A model generated the notes under the pieces. That model was not told where the DNA came from. It saw nothing but the letters and a program-made list of their open reading frames with translations, and made no database searches. A stretch of 56,698 nucleotides of DNA. Origin: an uncultured Eudoraea sp. (GTDB taxonomy: Bacteria > Bacteroidota > Bacteroidia > Flavobacteriales > Flavobacteriaceae). The stretch is taken from contig NZ_CAMYOM010000011.1 of NCBI RefSeq assembly GCF_947260015.1, positions 1 to 56,698 on the forward strand, given 5' to 3'. Positions within the stretch are counted from its first letter, which is position 1; each line of letters starts with the position of its first letter. The translations under genes and the position numbers were made by a program. Positions 46,322-54,970 of the stretch are shown here, in pieces.

Positions 46322-46882
46322 TTAGTTGTTAATAGGTACCCGGACCTTGGTTTTATCCCAATCGATACTGAGGTATAATTGACCGGTGTCTTCAAAATCC
46401 ATAGTAAAACTTTCAACAGTTTCCACCAAATTAATAACCGGCACCCCAACAATAGCGACATCTTCTTCAGGGATTCTTGTTGTTTCTTTACCGCCGCTCA
46501 TAAGTGTAACCCCCCATTCAGGAACATTCTTATTAAAGATTACTTGCCAACTATCCTTACCCGGGATGGTCCAAATTGAATAGGTCCCTGCCGGAAGTTC
46601 TTTATCGATGATATAAATTTTAGAATTTGTTGTAAAAGTAGCAGGCTCATTGGCACCGGTGCGCCATACCGTATCATAAGGGACAAGTTTACCAAAAATT
46701 ACCCTTTCCTTTTTAAATGGACTGCTGTATTTTAGTGTAAGGTCCAATCCATTTTCAGTGTAAACAACGGTCTTTTGAGGACTGTTCTTTTTTGTTTGTT
46801 CTTTTAGATATGGCATTGCCACGAAGTAAAAAAGTAAGGCTATTGCCGCCAATACGATCAAAATCCATTTAAATACTTTCAT
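46322..46882 (-). CDS. DUF2911 membrane-anchored protein
   Basis: A 186-residue protein with one N-terminal membrane helix (WILIVLAAIALLFYFVAMP). The DUF2911 domain follows: GLDLTLKYSSPFKKERVIFGKLVPYDTVWRTGANEPATFTTN, AGTYSIWTIPGKDSWQVIFNKNVPEWG and a final beta strand QLYLSIDWDKTKVRVPI. These are common exported proteins in Bacteroidota with no known biochemistry. It precedes meaB by 2 bp, so they share a transcript; there is no evident functional link. Confidence 0.88.
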   Translation of the reverse strand: MKVFKWILIVLAAIALLFYFVAMPYLKEQTKKNSPQKTVVYTENGLDLTLKYSSPFKKERVIFGKLVPYDTVWRTGANEPATFTTNSKIYIIDKELPAGTYSIWTIPGKDSWQVIFNKNVPEWGVTLMSGGKETTRIPEEDVAIVGVPVINLVETVESFTMDFEDTGQLYLSIDWDKTKVRVPINN

Positions 46883-46907
46883 ATTATAGCATTGTTGATT
46901 AGTTTGT

Positions 46908-47816
46908 CTAAGTTACTAAATCAAAAGTAAAAACTGCATCGTTATAATAGGTTTCTCCGGGATTTAGGATTGCCGAAGGAAATGATTGAATGTTAGGTGC
47001 ATCCGGATAGTTTTGGGTTTCAAAACAAATAGCTGCAAACTCCAGGGGAGTATAAACAACTACGGCAGGTTGATTGCTATTAACTTTCATTGATATTCCA
47101 GAAACCGGGGAATATAGTTCAGCAACTTTTTTAGCTTTTTCTGAAACCACATAGGGAGTGTCTAGTCGTTTTCTTGCTATCTCTTTTCTGGTAAGGAAGT
47201 CGTAATCTGTATCCACAACAGAAATCAGTTTTCCTGTTGGCAGCAAATTATCATAAGTTTCTAATATTGAAGGGCATTGTAATTGGAGCTGATAGTGATC
47301 AATAGAACCAGTATTATCCAGCCGAAAGTAGGAATGGTTGGTTAAGTTTATGACAGTACTCCTATCCGTCACAGCTTCATGAATAATATGCAACGAATTA
47401 TCAACCAGTTTGTAAGTTACGCTGGCCTTCAGATTTCCCGGATAGCCCTCTTCCATATGAGGACTTTGGTAACTCAATTTAACAAATGGTTCTTTATTGT
47501 GTTCGATGGAATCAAAAATCCAGTATTTTTTTCCGAAGCCACTCTTTCCACCATGCAGATGCACCCCATCTTCAGAGTATAAATTATAAGTATCACCTTT
47601 AAGTTTGAAGCTTCCATTTGATATCCTTCCGGCAAATCGCCCAACACATGCGCCCAGAGATATTTGATCTTCCAGATAACTATCCGGATTCTCGAATCCA
47701 ACTGCTAAGTTCAACGTATTTCCTTCCCGGTCTTTAAACAGAATTTTTTGAATAATAGCTCCATAATCAAGGACACTCAAGGATATAAATTCGTTTTTAA
47801 TTGTAACTTGTTGCAA
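46908..47816 (-). CDS. Aldose 1-epimerase
   Basis: A galactose-mutarotase-family enzyme (302 aa) that interconverts alpha and beta sugars. It shows the family's beta-sandwich N-terminus (ISLSVLDYGAIIQKILFKDREGN). The active-site His is in GACVGRFAGRISNG/VHLHGGKSGFGKKYW and the second His in INLTNHSYFRLDN. The catalytic Glu is expected in the C-terminal part (ICFETQNYPDAPN). The start is TTG (no ATG in frame), placed directly after the divergent sigma-operon promoter region. It is the upstream neighbour of the DUF2911/meaB unit, with 25 bp between. Confidence 0.9.
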   Translation of the reverse strand: MQQVTIKNEFISLSVLDYGAIIQKILFKDREGNTLNLAVGFENPDSYLEDQISLGACVGRFAGRISNGSFKLKGDTYNLYSEDGVHLHGGKSGFGKKYWIFDSIEHNKEPFVKLSYQSPHMEEGYPGNLKASVTYKLVDNSLHIIHEAVTDRSTVINLTNHSYFRLDNTGSIDHYQLQLQCPSILETYDNLLPTGKLISVVDTDYDFLTRKEIARKRLDTPYVVSEKAKKVAELYSPVSGISMKVNSNQPAVVVYTPLEFAAICFETQNYPDAPNIQSFPSAILNPGETYYNDAVFTFDLVT

Positions 47817-47847
47817 GGTGAACTATTTAAAAATTTCTTAAAAATAC

Positions 47848-47874
47848 TTGTTTTTTGCAACATGCATAATTTTC
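47848..47874 (+). promoter_or_regulatory. Candidate promoter of the ECF sigma operon
   Basis: TTG (47848-47850), a 16-bp spacer and TAATTTTC (47867-47874) resemble the Bacteroidota promoter with one -7 mismatch. It ends 50 bp before the sigma-factor ATG. Confidence 0.35.
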
Positions 47875-47924
47875 TCTCGTCCTTAAATTAACAACAACTA
47901 ATATCAAAATTCGAAACCGGCCAA

Positions 47925-48467
47925 ATGTTTCAAATAGATCTGGTAGAGCGTTGCAAAGCCAACGATCGAAAAGCACAAATAAAGCTTTACAGACAGTATT
48001 GTGATGGTATGTATTATGTGGCTAAGCGATTTATAAGCGATCCCGATGATGCTGAAGACGTTTTACAGGAATCCTTTATTAAGGCGTTTCAGAAGATACA
48101 TCAGTTCAAAGGTGAAGTCACATTTGGCGCATGGTTAAAGCGAATTGTAATCAATAAAAGTATAGACTTTCTCAAATCTAAAAAGGAACGCTTTCAGGAA
48201 CTTAATGAGAATAGTATACATATTGTTGAGGATGATGACTGGTCTGTGGAGGATGGAATATCAATTGATGAGATAAAAGAAGCAATAAATCAATTATCGG
48301 AAAAATACCGGCTCGTAGTACAGCTTTTTCTAATGGAGGGGTATGATCATAGTGAGATCTCTGAAATATTGCATTTAACCGAAACCACAAGCAGGACCCG
48401 ATTGTTAAGAGGAAAAGGGCATTTAAAGGAATTACTTAAAGAAAAACGTTATGGCACAGGATCTTAG
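47925..48467 (+). CDS. ECF RNA polymerase sigma factor
   Basis: A 180-residue sigma-70 family protein of the extracytoplasmic class. Region 2 contains YRQYCDGMYYVAKRFISDPDDAEDVLQESFIKAFQKIHQFKGEVTFGAWLKRIVINKSIDFLK and region 4 contains LSEKYRLVVQLFLMEGYDHSEISEILHLTETTSRTRLLRGKGHLK. It directs transcription of a stress or envelope regulon. The following gene overlaps it by 17 bp and encodes a membrane protein that may act as anti-sigma factor. The third gene overlaps the second, so the three form one coupled operon. Confidence 0.93.
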   Translation: MFQIDLVERCKANDRKAQIKLYRQYCDGMYYVAKRFISDPDDAEDVLQESFIKAFQKIHQFKGEVTFGAWLKRIVINKSIDFLKSKKERFQELNENSIHIVEDDDWSVEDGISIDEIKEAINQLSEKYRLVVQLFLMEGYDHSEISEILHLTETTSRTRLLRGKGHLKELLKEKRYGTGS

Positions 48468-49035
48468 AGAATTATTCAAGGAGGAGAATGATAAAAGGTA
48501 CCCAATGAAAGATGGGCACGAAGAGCGGTTTTTAGAATTATTGGATAAAGAGTTGCCCTTAAGAAGAAAATCAACTTTTTATTTTATAAAAATTGCAGCC
48601 TCAGTATTAGTGCTTTTTAGCCTGGGGATTTATACCTATATAAATTTTAAAAGTGATACGCTGCAACAGCCGGCAGTTGTTGAAAATGAAATCGAGAATA
48701 CAAAAGCTCAGGGTTATTCTCTAGGGGATCTTTCCCCGGAATTAAAGAAAATAGAAAATTATTATGTAGCTAATATAAACCTGGAATTATCTCGTTTGGA
48801 AGTTTCCAATGAAAATAAGGCAATGGTAGATGATTATATGCGCCGATTGTCCGAGTTGGATGAAGAATACAAAAGGTTAAATATAGAATTGAATGAAATT
48901 GGCCCGAATGATCAGACCATTACGGCTCTTATTAAAAATTTACAGTTAAGGTTACAGTTATTGCAGAAGTTAAAAGAAAAATTAAATCAATTAAAATCAT
49001 CAGAAAATGAACAAGTTACATCAAATAGTGTTTAA
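48451..49035 (+). CDS. Single-pass membrane protein, putative anti-sigma factor
   Basis: A 194-residue protein with a cytoplasmic-type N-terminus of about 45 residues (MAQDLRELFKEENDKRYPM to KELPLRRK). One membrane helix (FYFIKIAASVLVLFSLGIYTYI) leads to a periplasmic part that is largely helical/coiled (ELKKIENYYVANINLELSRLEVSN to LRLQLLQKLKEKLNQLK). The layout, small cytoplasmic head plus one helix directly after an ECF sigma gene, fits an anti-sigma factor, but there is no zinc-type HxxxC motif. Overlap of 17 bp with the sigma gene and 29 bp with the next gene shows tight coupling. Confidence 0.65.
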   Translation: MAQDLRELFKEENDKRYPMKDGHEERFLELLDKELPLRRKSTFYFIKIAASVLVLFSLGIYTYINFKSDTLQQPAVVENEIENTKAQGYSLGDLSPELKKIENYYVANINLELSRLEVSNENKAMVDDYMRRLSELDEEYKRLNIELNEIGPNDQTITALIKNLQLRLQLLQKLKEKLNQLKSSENEQVTSNSV

Positions 49036-50488
49036 AAGTTTTGCCCTGAGTCTTTGCTTCTTTACAGTTGGCAGCTATGGACAAGTGCAGTCTAAAAAGT
49101 ATAAAGAAACATTTACGGTAGGGAAGGAGGCTGTTGTCAATATCAACACAAGTCATGCCGATATTGAATTTTCAACCTGGAATAAGGACCAGGTAGTAGT
49201 TGAAGCCACAATTGAACTTGAAGGCGCTACGCCCGAAGAAGCAGAAGCGTATTTTAATAAAGGAGGGATCAAAATCCTTGGCAATAGCCAGGAAATAACT
49301 ATAAAAACCGGAGGGGAAAATGCATGGATTTTAAGAGGAGCACATAGTAATGACAATAATATTATTGTGGAAATTCCCGAGATGCCAGAAATAGAACCTC
49401 TTTTTCTTGACATACAAATCCCTGATATTCCGGAAATTCCAGAGATTATTATGGAAATGCCTCCGATGCCCCCGATGCCTCCAATGCAATTCAAAAATTT
49501 TGATTATGCGGCGTATGAGAAAGATGGTGAAAAGTACCTTAACGAGTGGTCAAAGGAGTTTGAAAAGAATTTTGATGAAAAGTATCAAAAGGAAATGGAA
49601 GAATGGGGCAAAGAAATGAAGTTGAGGGTTGAAGAACGTGAGGAAGCTCGGGAAGAAATGATGAGGGACCGTGAAGAAATGATGAAGGAAAGAGAAGAAA
49701 TGGGTAAAGAAAGTGAAGAAATGAGAAGAGAGGTGCAGGAAGAAAGACGAGAGGTTATGGAGGCGCAGAGAAGAATTGCGCATGAACAACGCGAGGTTCA
49801 TAAGAATGTTATTATTTCCCGGCAAGGGAAAGATAGTCCTAATATTTTTTATCGATCTTCAGATGGAGAAGAAAGGAATTATAAAGTAAAGAAGACTATC
49901 AAGATTAAAATGCCAAAATCTACTAAGCTCAAAATGAATGTGCGACATGGGGAGGTTAAGCTGGCAGAGAATACAAGAAACATGAATGCAACCTTGTCTT
50001 ATGCAAGGTTGCTTGCCTCCACTATAGATGGAGAGAAGACAAATATTGTGGCTTCCTATTCTCCGGTGTCAGTACAACGATGGAATTATGGGAACTTAAA
50101 TATCAATTTCTCAGATGAAGTGGCTTTAAAGGACGTAAATATATTGACTTTAAGTGCTACTTCCTCTTCTGTTACAATAGATCGTTTACTTAAAAGTGCG
50201 CAAATTAAAAATGACCTTGGGGCCCTAAGGATCAATACAATTGCTAATGATTTTAAGGATTTGGATATATCCATTCAGAATGGTGAATTGGTATGTAAAT
50301 TACCCCTTACTCCATTTAGTATTACTATAGACGGTACTTCTTCTGATTACTCCGGGCCATCGGATTTAAAATTGGTATCCGAAAAAAATGGAAATAGCTT
50401 TGTTCACAGCGGGTATTATATGCAAAAGAATACCGGGAAGTCAATAGTAATAGATTCCAGGTATAGCGATATCCTGCTTCAACAATAA
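49007..50488 (+). CDS. Exported DUF4097-like adhesin-type protein with Pro-rich segment and long charged helix
   Basis: A 493-residue protein with signal peptide (IVFKSFALSLCFFTVGSYGQ, residues 7-26). An N-terminal beta domain (YKETFTVGKEAVVNINTSHADIEFS) resembles the DUF4097/toastrack fold and recurs at about 290-493 (KIKMPKSTKLKMNVRHGEV to SIVIDSRYSDILLQ). Between them lies a Pro/Met-rich stretch (residues 121-160, repeats of PEI, PPM). A roughly 90-residue Glu/Arg/Lys/Met-rich helix follows (residues 175-266: EREEAREEMM, REEMMKEREEMGKES). I recognise no complete family. Third gene of the ECF operon, so it may be an envelope-stress sensor or target. Confidence 0.7.
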   Translation: MNKLHQIVFKSFALSLCFFTVGSYGQVQSKKYKETFTVGKEAVVNINTSHADIEFSTWNKDQVVVEATIELEGATPEEAEAYFNKGGIKILGNSQEITIKTGGENAWILRGAHSNDNNIIVEIPEMPEIEPLFLDIQIPDIPEIPEIIMEMPPMPPMPPMQFKNFDYAAYEKDGEKYLNEWSKEFEKNFDEKYQKEMEEWGKEMKLRVEEREEAREEMMRDREEMMKEREEMGKESEEMRREVQEERREVMEAQRRIAHEQREVHKNVIISRQGKDSPNIFYRSSDGEERNYKVKKTIKIKMPKSTKLKMNVRHGEVKLAENTRNMNATLSYARLLASTIDGEKTNIVASYSPVSVQRWNYGNLNINFSDEVALKDVNILTLSATSSSVTIDRLLKSAQIKNDLGALRINTIANDFKDLDISIQNGELVCKLPLTPFSITIDGTSSDYSGPSDLKLVSEKNGNSFVHSGYYMQKNTGKSIVIDSRYSDILLQQ

Positions 50489-50554
50489 CTACTCTTTTAA
50501 TTCTAAGGTCCCAAATAACCTTATTAATCCTCTCCGCTTCATAATTAAATTCAC

Positions 50555-51883
50555 CTATAATTTTGGTTCCCATCCATTTTCATATTCCCTTTTCCAGGCG
50601 GCCATTGCTTGCTTATTATTTAAAATTTTACCTGTCGTGGTGTCCACTTTAAGCGTTTCGCCGGCATCCTGAGCCATATTACCTAAATGACAAAGCATAG
50701 TAGTTATACTAGCATCTGCTATGGGTGAGTTTTGCTTTTCATCTAACCGAATGGCATTAAAGAAATTAGCAATGTGCATCCCATCCAGATCACCTGCGCC
50801 CATAGTATCTATTGTGGCGCTACCTCCAGTTTCAAATTCAAATTTAATTGGTCGGCCTTCTAAGTCATATAATTTATAACTTTCTCTGCTTAGTTCTATA
50901 GTACCTTTACTGCCATAAATGGTTGCACCCCTTCCCTGTCTTTCCGGTTTCATTACTCCCCGGCTATGTCCGTTCCAGGTAATGAACTTATTATCGCTGA
51001 ATGTATAAGTCACCTGCTGGTTATCCGGAAATTGCCAATCGTCATCATAGGTATATTTTCCTCCAAAAGAAGTAACAGTTTCAGGGAGATCAACTCCTAA
51101 TGCCCATCGACAGATATCTATTTCATGGGTACCGTTGTTGTGAATTTCACCCGTTCCCCAGTTACGAAACCAATGCCAATTATATGGATGAATATTATCT
51201 TTATATGCCATCCTGGGCGCTGGTCCCTGCCAGAGATCCCAATTTAAGGTCGATGGCACAGCAATATCAGTCCCATTTCCAATAGATGAACGGCTATTGG
51301 AATAATAGGCTTCCCCTTTATAAACATTTCCAATAATACCGTTTCTAATATCCCTAACAGCAGTAATAGTAGTCCTGGCAGAACGCTGCTGGTTGCCCAT
51401 CTGTACTTTCTTGCCGTATTTTTTCTGTGCCTCAACCAACAAGTCATTCTCGTAAGGATTATGACTGCAAGGTTTTTCTACATAAACATGTTTTCCTGCT
51501 TGTAAGGCCATTATGGCCATTGGGGCATGCCAATGTTCAGGGGTTGCTATAAATACAGCATCAACATCTTTATCTTCCAGCATTTTTCTGAAATCTTTTT
51601 CAACTTTAGGAACGTAGCCGATTATTTCCTCACACCAAATGTTATGTGCCTCAATAATGGTATCATCTACATCGCAATTGTAAATGATCTTTACATTTGG
51701 ACTTTTTGAAATACCCATGGTCAGTGCTTTAGCACGGCTTCGTACTCCAATAACGGCAACCTGTAATTGATCATTGGCCCCTAAAATACTTGCGTTAAGG
51801 GTTCCCGGCAGGGCAAAACCACCTAAGGTTATGGCAGCACCCCCAACAGTGGTTTTTTTAATAAAATCTCGTCTTGTTGTCAT
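50555..51883 (-). CDS. Tat-exported Gfo/Idh/MocA-family oxidoreductase
   Basis: A 442-residue NAD(P)-binding dehydrogenase with a Tat signal (TTRRDFIKKTTVGGAAITLGGFALPG). The Rossmann part contains VAVIGVRSRAKALTMGI, AVFIATPEHWHAPMAIMALQAGKHVYVEKPCSHNPYEND (the family EKP triad residue) and a C-terminal alpha/beta substrate domain. Exported members oxidise or rearrange sugars, often 3-keto or 1,5-anhydro derivatives; the precise substrate is unknown. It follows the DUF1080 gene by 3 bp in one operon, which points to keto-sugar or polysaccharide metabolism. Start is the ATG at 51883. Confidence 0.88.
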   Translation of the reverse strand: MTTRRDFIKKTTVGGAAITLGGFALPGTLNASILGANDQLQVAVIGVRSRAKALTMGISKSPNVKIIYNCDVDDTIIEAHNIWCEEIIGYVPKVEKDFRKMLEDKDVDAVFIATPEHWHAPMAIMALQAGKHVYVEKPCSHNPYENDLLVEAQKKYGKKVQMGNQQRSARTTITAVRDIRNGIIGNVYKGEAYYSNSRSSIGNGTDIAVPSTLNWDLWQGPAPRMAYKDNIHPYNWHWFRNWGTGEIHNNGTHEIDICRWALGVDLPETVTSFGGKYTYDDDWQFPDNQQVTYTFSDNKFITWNGHSRGVMKPERQGRGATIYGSKGTIELSRESYKLYDLEGRPIKFEFETGGSATIDTMGAGDLDGMHIANFFNAIRLDEKQNSPIADASITTMLCHLGNMAQDAGETLKVDTTTGKILNNKQAMAAWKREYENGWEPKL

Positions 51884-51886
51884 GGG

Positions 51887-53269
51887 TTATTCGCTTAAGA
51901 TTGGTCTTATTTTAATATTCTTAAATGCAACACGATCACCGTGGTCCTGAAGCAGTATATTGCCCTGGTCAGCTTCTCCGAAATTAGGCCAGATCTTGTA
52001 TTTACTCTCTGAAACCAATTTTTTATAAGTGTCACTTTTTCTTTCGTATTCCAAGACTTTCATGCCATTTAACCAATGTTCCACATGGTTGTCTTTGGAA
52101 AGTATACGTGCATGGTTCCATTCGCCAATAGGATTCACAGGTTTATCCGGATCTACCTTTATAAGATCATATAAGGATGCAAGGGTTCTGCTACCTTCAT
52201 GATTGCCCAACTTGGCATCGGGATGATTATCGTCATCCAGAATTTGGTATTCCAGGCCAATTGATGATCCGTGGCCTTTATTAAGGTCGGTATCCACAAA
52301 ATATTTTATACCGCTGTTGGCACCTTTTGTAAGTTTAAAATCTAATTGTAACTCAAAATTACCATAAAGGTCCTCTGTCACAATATCGCCACCTGCTGCA
52401 GATTCTTCTCCACCTGATGATAAGACTATAAGTTCACCATTTTCTATAATCCAGCCTTCAGTAGGGAAGTCATCCAGGCGGGCCCCCCGCCATCCATTAT
52501 TAGTAGTGCCGTCCCAGAGGAGTTTCCAACCATTTTTTTCTTCATCAATGGTGAGTTGGTTTTTAGTAATGACAGGTGTAAGTGTGCTTTTTCTTGAGTA
52601 TTTAGCCAGGCTATCCGTAAGGATTCTAATGTTTTTCCATTGAATTTCTGTACCTGCCTTTTGGTCCTTTCCAATACTGTGCACCTGAAGTCCAATAAAG
52701 CCACTACTGGTTTTATCGTCTATCAGATAGGCGGCCGGAACGTCATTTATCCATGTTTTCAGGGTATCTCCAAGTGCTTCAATCCTATAATGATTCCAGT
52801 CATTTGGTTTAAATGCCTGTTGAGCTTTTGGATTACTATCCAGTGTACATAGCCATCCCCTTCTGGCCTCGTCGTAAATTCCCGCGCTCCATGCCCGGTC
52901 TGAGGGATCTATCTCTATCTGGTAACCATGAACACGGCCATTCATATAATGATGGAAGCTATTGCTTCGGATTTGAATCCCGGAATTCACAGTGGAATCT
53001 ACTTTATAATCTAATTCCAGGATGAAATCACCGTACATATTGTCTGTAGTTAAAAAGGTATTAGGGGTATCATGTACCGTACTGCCCACAATAATTTCAT
53101 CTCTTACCTCATAATGCGCTTCTCCTCCTTTGATAGTCCATTCATTAAGGGTTTCCCCATTAAACAAAGGAATCCAAGGTGTGTTGTCCTTACTGGAATC
53201 TGAGCATCCCAGCGAAGTGAGTACCATTAGAATTAATATTGCTTTGTAAATAGGGGTGCTTTTTTTCAT
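51887..53269 (-). CDS. DUF1080 lipoprotein with two concanavalin-like domains (3-keto-disaccharide hydrolase family)
   Basis: A 460-residue lipoprotein (signal MKKSTPIYKAILILMVLTSLGC, lipobox LGC). It has two DUF1080/PF06439 beta-jelly-roll domains. The first runs from WIPLFNGETLNEWTIKGGEAHYEV to about residue 210. The second has WKLLWDGTTNNGWRGARLDDFPTEGWIIENGELIV and VEHWLNGMKVLEYERKSD. This family is named for hydrolysis of 3-keto-glycosides, but most members are uncharacterised. First gene of the pair with the Gfo/Idh/MocA oxidoreductase. Confidence 0.88.
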   Translation of the reverse strand: MKKSTPIYKAILILMVLTSLGCSDSSKDNTPWIPLFNGETLNEWTIKGGEAHYEVRDEIIVGSTVHDTPNTFLTTDNMYGDFILELDYKVDSTVNSGIQIRSNSFHHYMNGRVHGYQIEIDPSDRAWSAGIYDEARRGWLCTLDSNPKAQQAFKPNDWNHYRIEALGDTLKTWINDVPAAYLIDDKTSSGFIGLQVHSIGKDQKAGTEIQWKNIRILTDSLAKYSRKSTLTPVITKNQLTIDEEKNGWKLLWDGTTNNGWRGARLDDFPTEGWIIENGELIVLSSGGEESAAGGDIVTEDLYGNFELQLDFKLTKGANSGIKYFVDTDLNKGHGSSIGLEYQILDDDNHPDAKLGNHEGSRTLASLYDLIKVDPDKPVNPIGEWNHARILSKDNHVEHWLNGMKVLEYERKSDTYKKLVSESKYKIWPNFGEADQGNILLQDHGDRVAFKNIKIRPILSE

Positions 53270-53327
53270 TCGATTAGGAGTCCGATTTGTGTTTATATTT
53301 TTTAAATATAGGCTGAAGTGTGCACAA

Positions 53328-53358
53328 ATAAAAAAGCAACTTAAAAAAGTTGCTTTAT
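53328..53358 (-). terminator. Terminator after msrA
   Basis: A perfect 10-bp stem AAAGCAACTT/AAGTTGCTTT (53333-53342 / 53347-53356) with loop AAAA lies 33 bp after the msrA stop on the minus strand. A-runs flank it, giving U-rich ends on the transcript. Confidence 0.7.
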
Positions 53359-53388
53359 GTTTGATTGCCTAAGTTTTATAAAATTACC

Positions 53389-54066
53389 CTAATGCACTTC
53401 CTTTTTAAGGTAATCCGGAAAGTTCTTTTTAAATCGATTTAACCTCGGAACAGATACTTGTCGGATATAGGAATTATCAGGATGTTTCCTTTCGTAATCC
53501 TGATGGTAATCTTCAGCATCATAAAATTTGACAAAAGCTGTGACTTCTGTCACAATTGGGTCGTCATACATTTTACTTTCCTCTAATGCGGCCATGTAGG
53601 ACTCTATAATTTTCTTTTCTTCCGGATTCTTATAGAAGGCTATAGAACGATATTGAGCTCCCCTGTCAGGTCCCTGACGATTTAGGCTGGTTGGATCATG
53701 GGACCCAAAGAATACCTGGACCAGCTCTATGTAGGATATCTCCTTAGGATCATAATATACTTCTACTGCTTCGGCATGGGAAGTCTTTCCATAACTTACC
53801 TGTTCATAAGTTGGATTTTCTTCTGCTCCCCCGGCATACCCCGAGACTACTTCCTTAACTCCTTTTACGCTCTCGAATATGGCCTCTACACACCAAAAGC
53901 AACCACTTGCAAAATAGGCGGTTTCGTATTTTTGAAGATCTTGTTTGGAATATTTTTCAGCCAGCACTACTTCTTGGGCTGGCTCTATTTTATTCTTAAT
54001 TTTGGATTCACAACTAGTGGTGAACAAAGTTATGGCTAGTAAAATACCTGCTTTCAGAAATTTCAT
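53389..54066 (-). CDS. msrA: Peptide-methionine (S)-S-oxide reductase, lipoprotein form
   Basis: Repairs oxidised methionine S-sulfoxide. The 225-residue protein has a lipoprotein signal (MKFLKAGILLAITLFTTSC) and the MsrA core from ETAYFASGCFWCVEAIFESVKGVKEVVSGYAGG (catalytic Cys in GCFWC) through SHAEAVEVYYDPKEISY, FFGSHDPTSLNRQGPDRGAQYRSIAFY and DAEDYHQDY. No MsrB domain is fused and the resolving Cys pattern is minimal. The envelope location implies it protects periplasmic or surface proteins. Single gene with its own terminator. Confidence 0.95.
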   Translation of the reverse strand: MKFLKAGILLAITLFTTSCESKIKNKIEPAQEVVLAEKYSKQDLQKYETAYFASGCFWCVEAIFESVKGVKEVVSGYAGGAEENPTYEQVSYGKTSHAEAVEVYYDPKEISYIELVQVFFGSHDPTSLNRQGPDRGAQYRSIAFYKNPEEKKIIESYMAALEESKMYDDPIVTEVTAFVKFYDAEDYHQDYERKHPDNSYIRQVSVPRLNRFKKNFPDYLKKEVH

Positions 54067-54183
54067 TTTTCGAATTTATTTCAAAAATCAATAAATCTTT
54101 CTGTAAATGAGGTTAAAGACCTGTTAATTAATGTCTTTGCGTATTTCAGAAGCTGCGGTTTCACCAACATTAGAGGAATTTCT

Positions 54184-54882
54184 ATGACTTTGCTTGAAAA
54201 AGTACTTCTGAAGTGTTCTGAGGGGCTAATAGCTATTTTAGACCGGGAGATTCCCACTGGAAAATATATTCCGCTTGATTTATCAGTATTGAACAGAGAC
54301 TTGGGAACCCTGGATATTGGCAATCCATCTGTTTGCCAGGAGTATATTGACAAAGTCCTAAACAATGACTCCTCATCAGTAGCATATGGTGGGTATTTGG
54401 AAAGGCGTAACTTATATAGCAAGAGTCCTGGCTTTGGTGTTAAAGGGGAAGAAGAACGCAATATTCATCTCGGAATTGATTTTTGGGCTAAGGCTGGCAC
54501 TAAAGTAATAGCACCCTTAGGAGGAGTTGTACACAGTTTTAAGAACAATGAGGTATCCGGGGATTATGGCCCAACTATTATTTTAAGGCATATACTGAAT
54601 GGCATACAATTTTATACACTTTACGGGCATTTATCAATAGAATCACTCCAGGGGTTGTATAAAAACAAAGAAATCAATGCTGGGGAAGCATTTGCGACCT
54701 TGGGCGATACAACTATTAATGTGAACTATGCACCCCATCTTCACTTCCAAATCATAAAGGAATTGGGCGGCTTTAAGGGAGATTATCCAGGCGTTTGTGC
54801 GCAAAAAGACCTTAATATGTATCAAAAAAATTGCCCTGACCCCAATTTATTGCTAAAAATCACACCTCCTTTTATCGGTTAA
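54184..54882 (+). CDS. M23-family (LytM) metallopeptidase-like protein
   Basis: A 232-residue protein with a LytM-type domain. HLGIDFWAKAGTKVIAPLGGVVHSFKNNEVSGDYGPTIIL carries the His and Asp zinc ligands (HxxxD). YTLYGHLS and APHLHFQII give the catalytic HxH. Family members cleave peptidoglycan cross-links. This one lacks a clear signal peptide and has an unusual N-terminus (MTLLEKVLLKCSEGLIAILDREI), so it may act in the cytoplasm or on a non-wall substrate. The start codon is the ATG at 54184. Its last codons lie inside a 99-bp repeat also found at the end of the window. Confidence 0.8.
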   Translation: MTLLEKVLLKCSEGLIAILDREIPTGKYIPLDLSVLNRDLGTLDIGNPSVCQEYIDKVLNNDSSSVAYGGYLERRNLYSKSPGFGVKGEEERNIHLGIDFWAKAGTKVIAPLGGVVHSFKNNEVSGDYGPTIILRHILNGIQFYTLYGHLSIESLQGLYKNKEINAGEAFATLGDTTINVNYAPHLHFQIIKELGGFKGDYPGVCAQKDLNMYQKNCPDPNLLLKITPPFIG

Positions 54883-54970
54883 ATACACATTAAATCGCTA
54901 AGGTGTTTTAGGGGTTAGATCCGTTCATCGACACTTTTTTGCACTTAATCCAAGTTTTTGTCAGATACCG
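54872..54970. repeat. 99-bp perfect direct repeat, copy 1
   Basis: Begins TTATCGGTTAAATACACATT (the last codons and TAA of the M23 gene) and ends TCAGATACCG. It is identical base for base to 56600-56698. It contains the leader and the possible TTG start (54958) of the small basic ORF. The copies are 1,728 bp apart and enclose that ORF and the serine hydrolase gene. Confidence 0.95.

Noticed and set aside
49153-49494. Minus-strand ORF with Gly-Ile-Ser repeats
   Set aside because: Antisense of the Pro/Met-rich stretch of the ECF-operon protein; the repeats are a translation shadow.
49550-49825. Minus-strand Phe-rich ORF (FTFFTHFFSFLHHFF)
   Set aside because: Shadow of the Glu/Arg/Lys/Met helix codons on the opposite strand.
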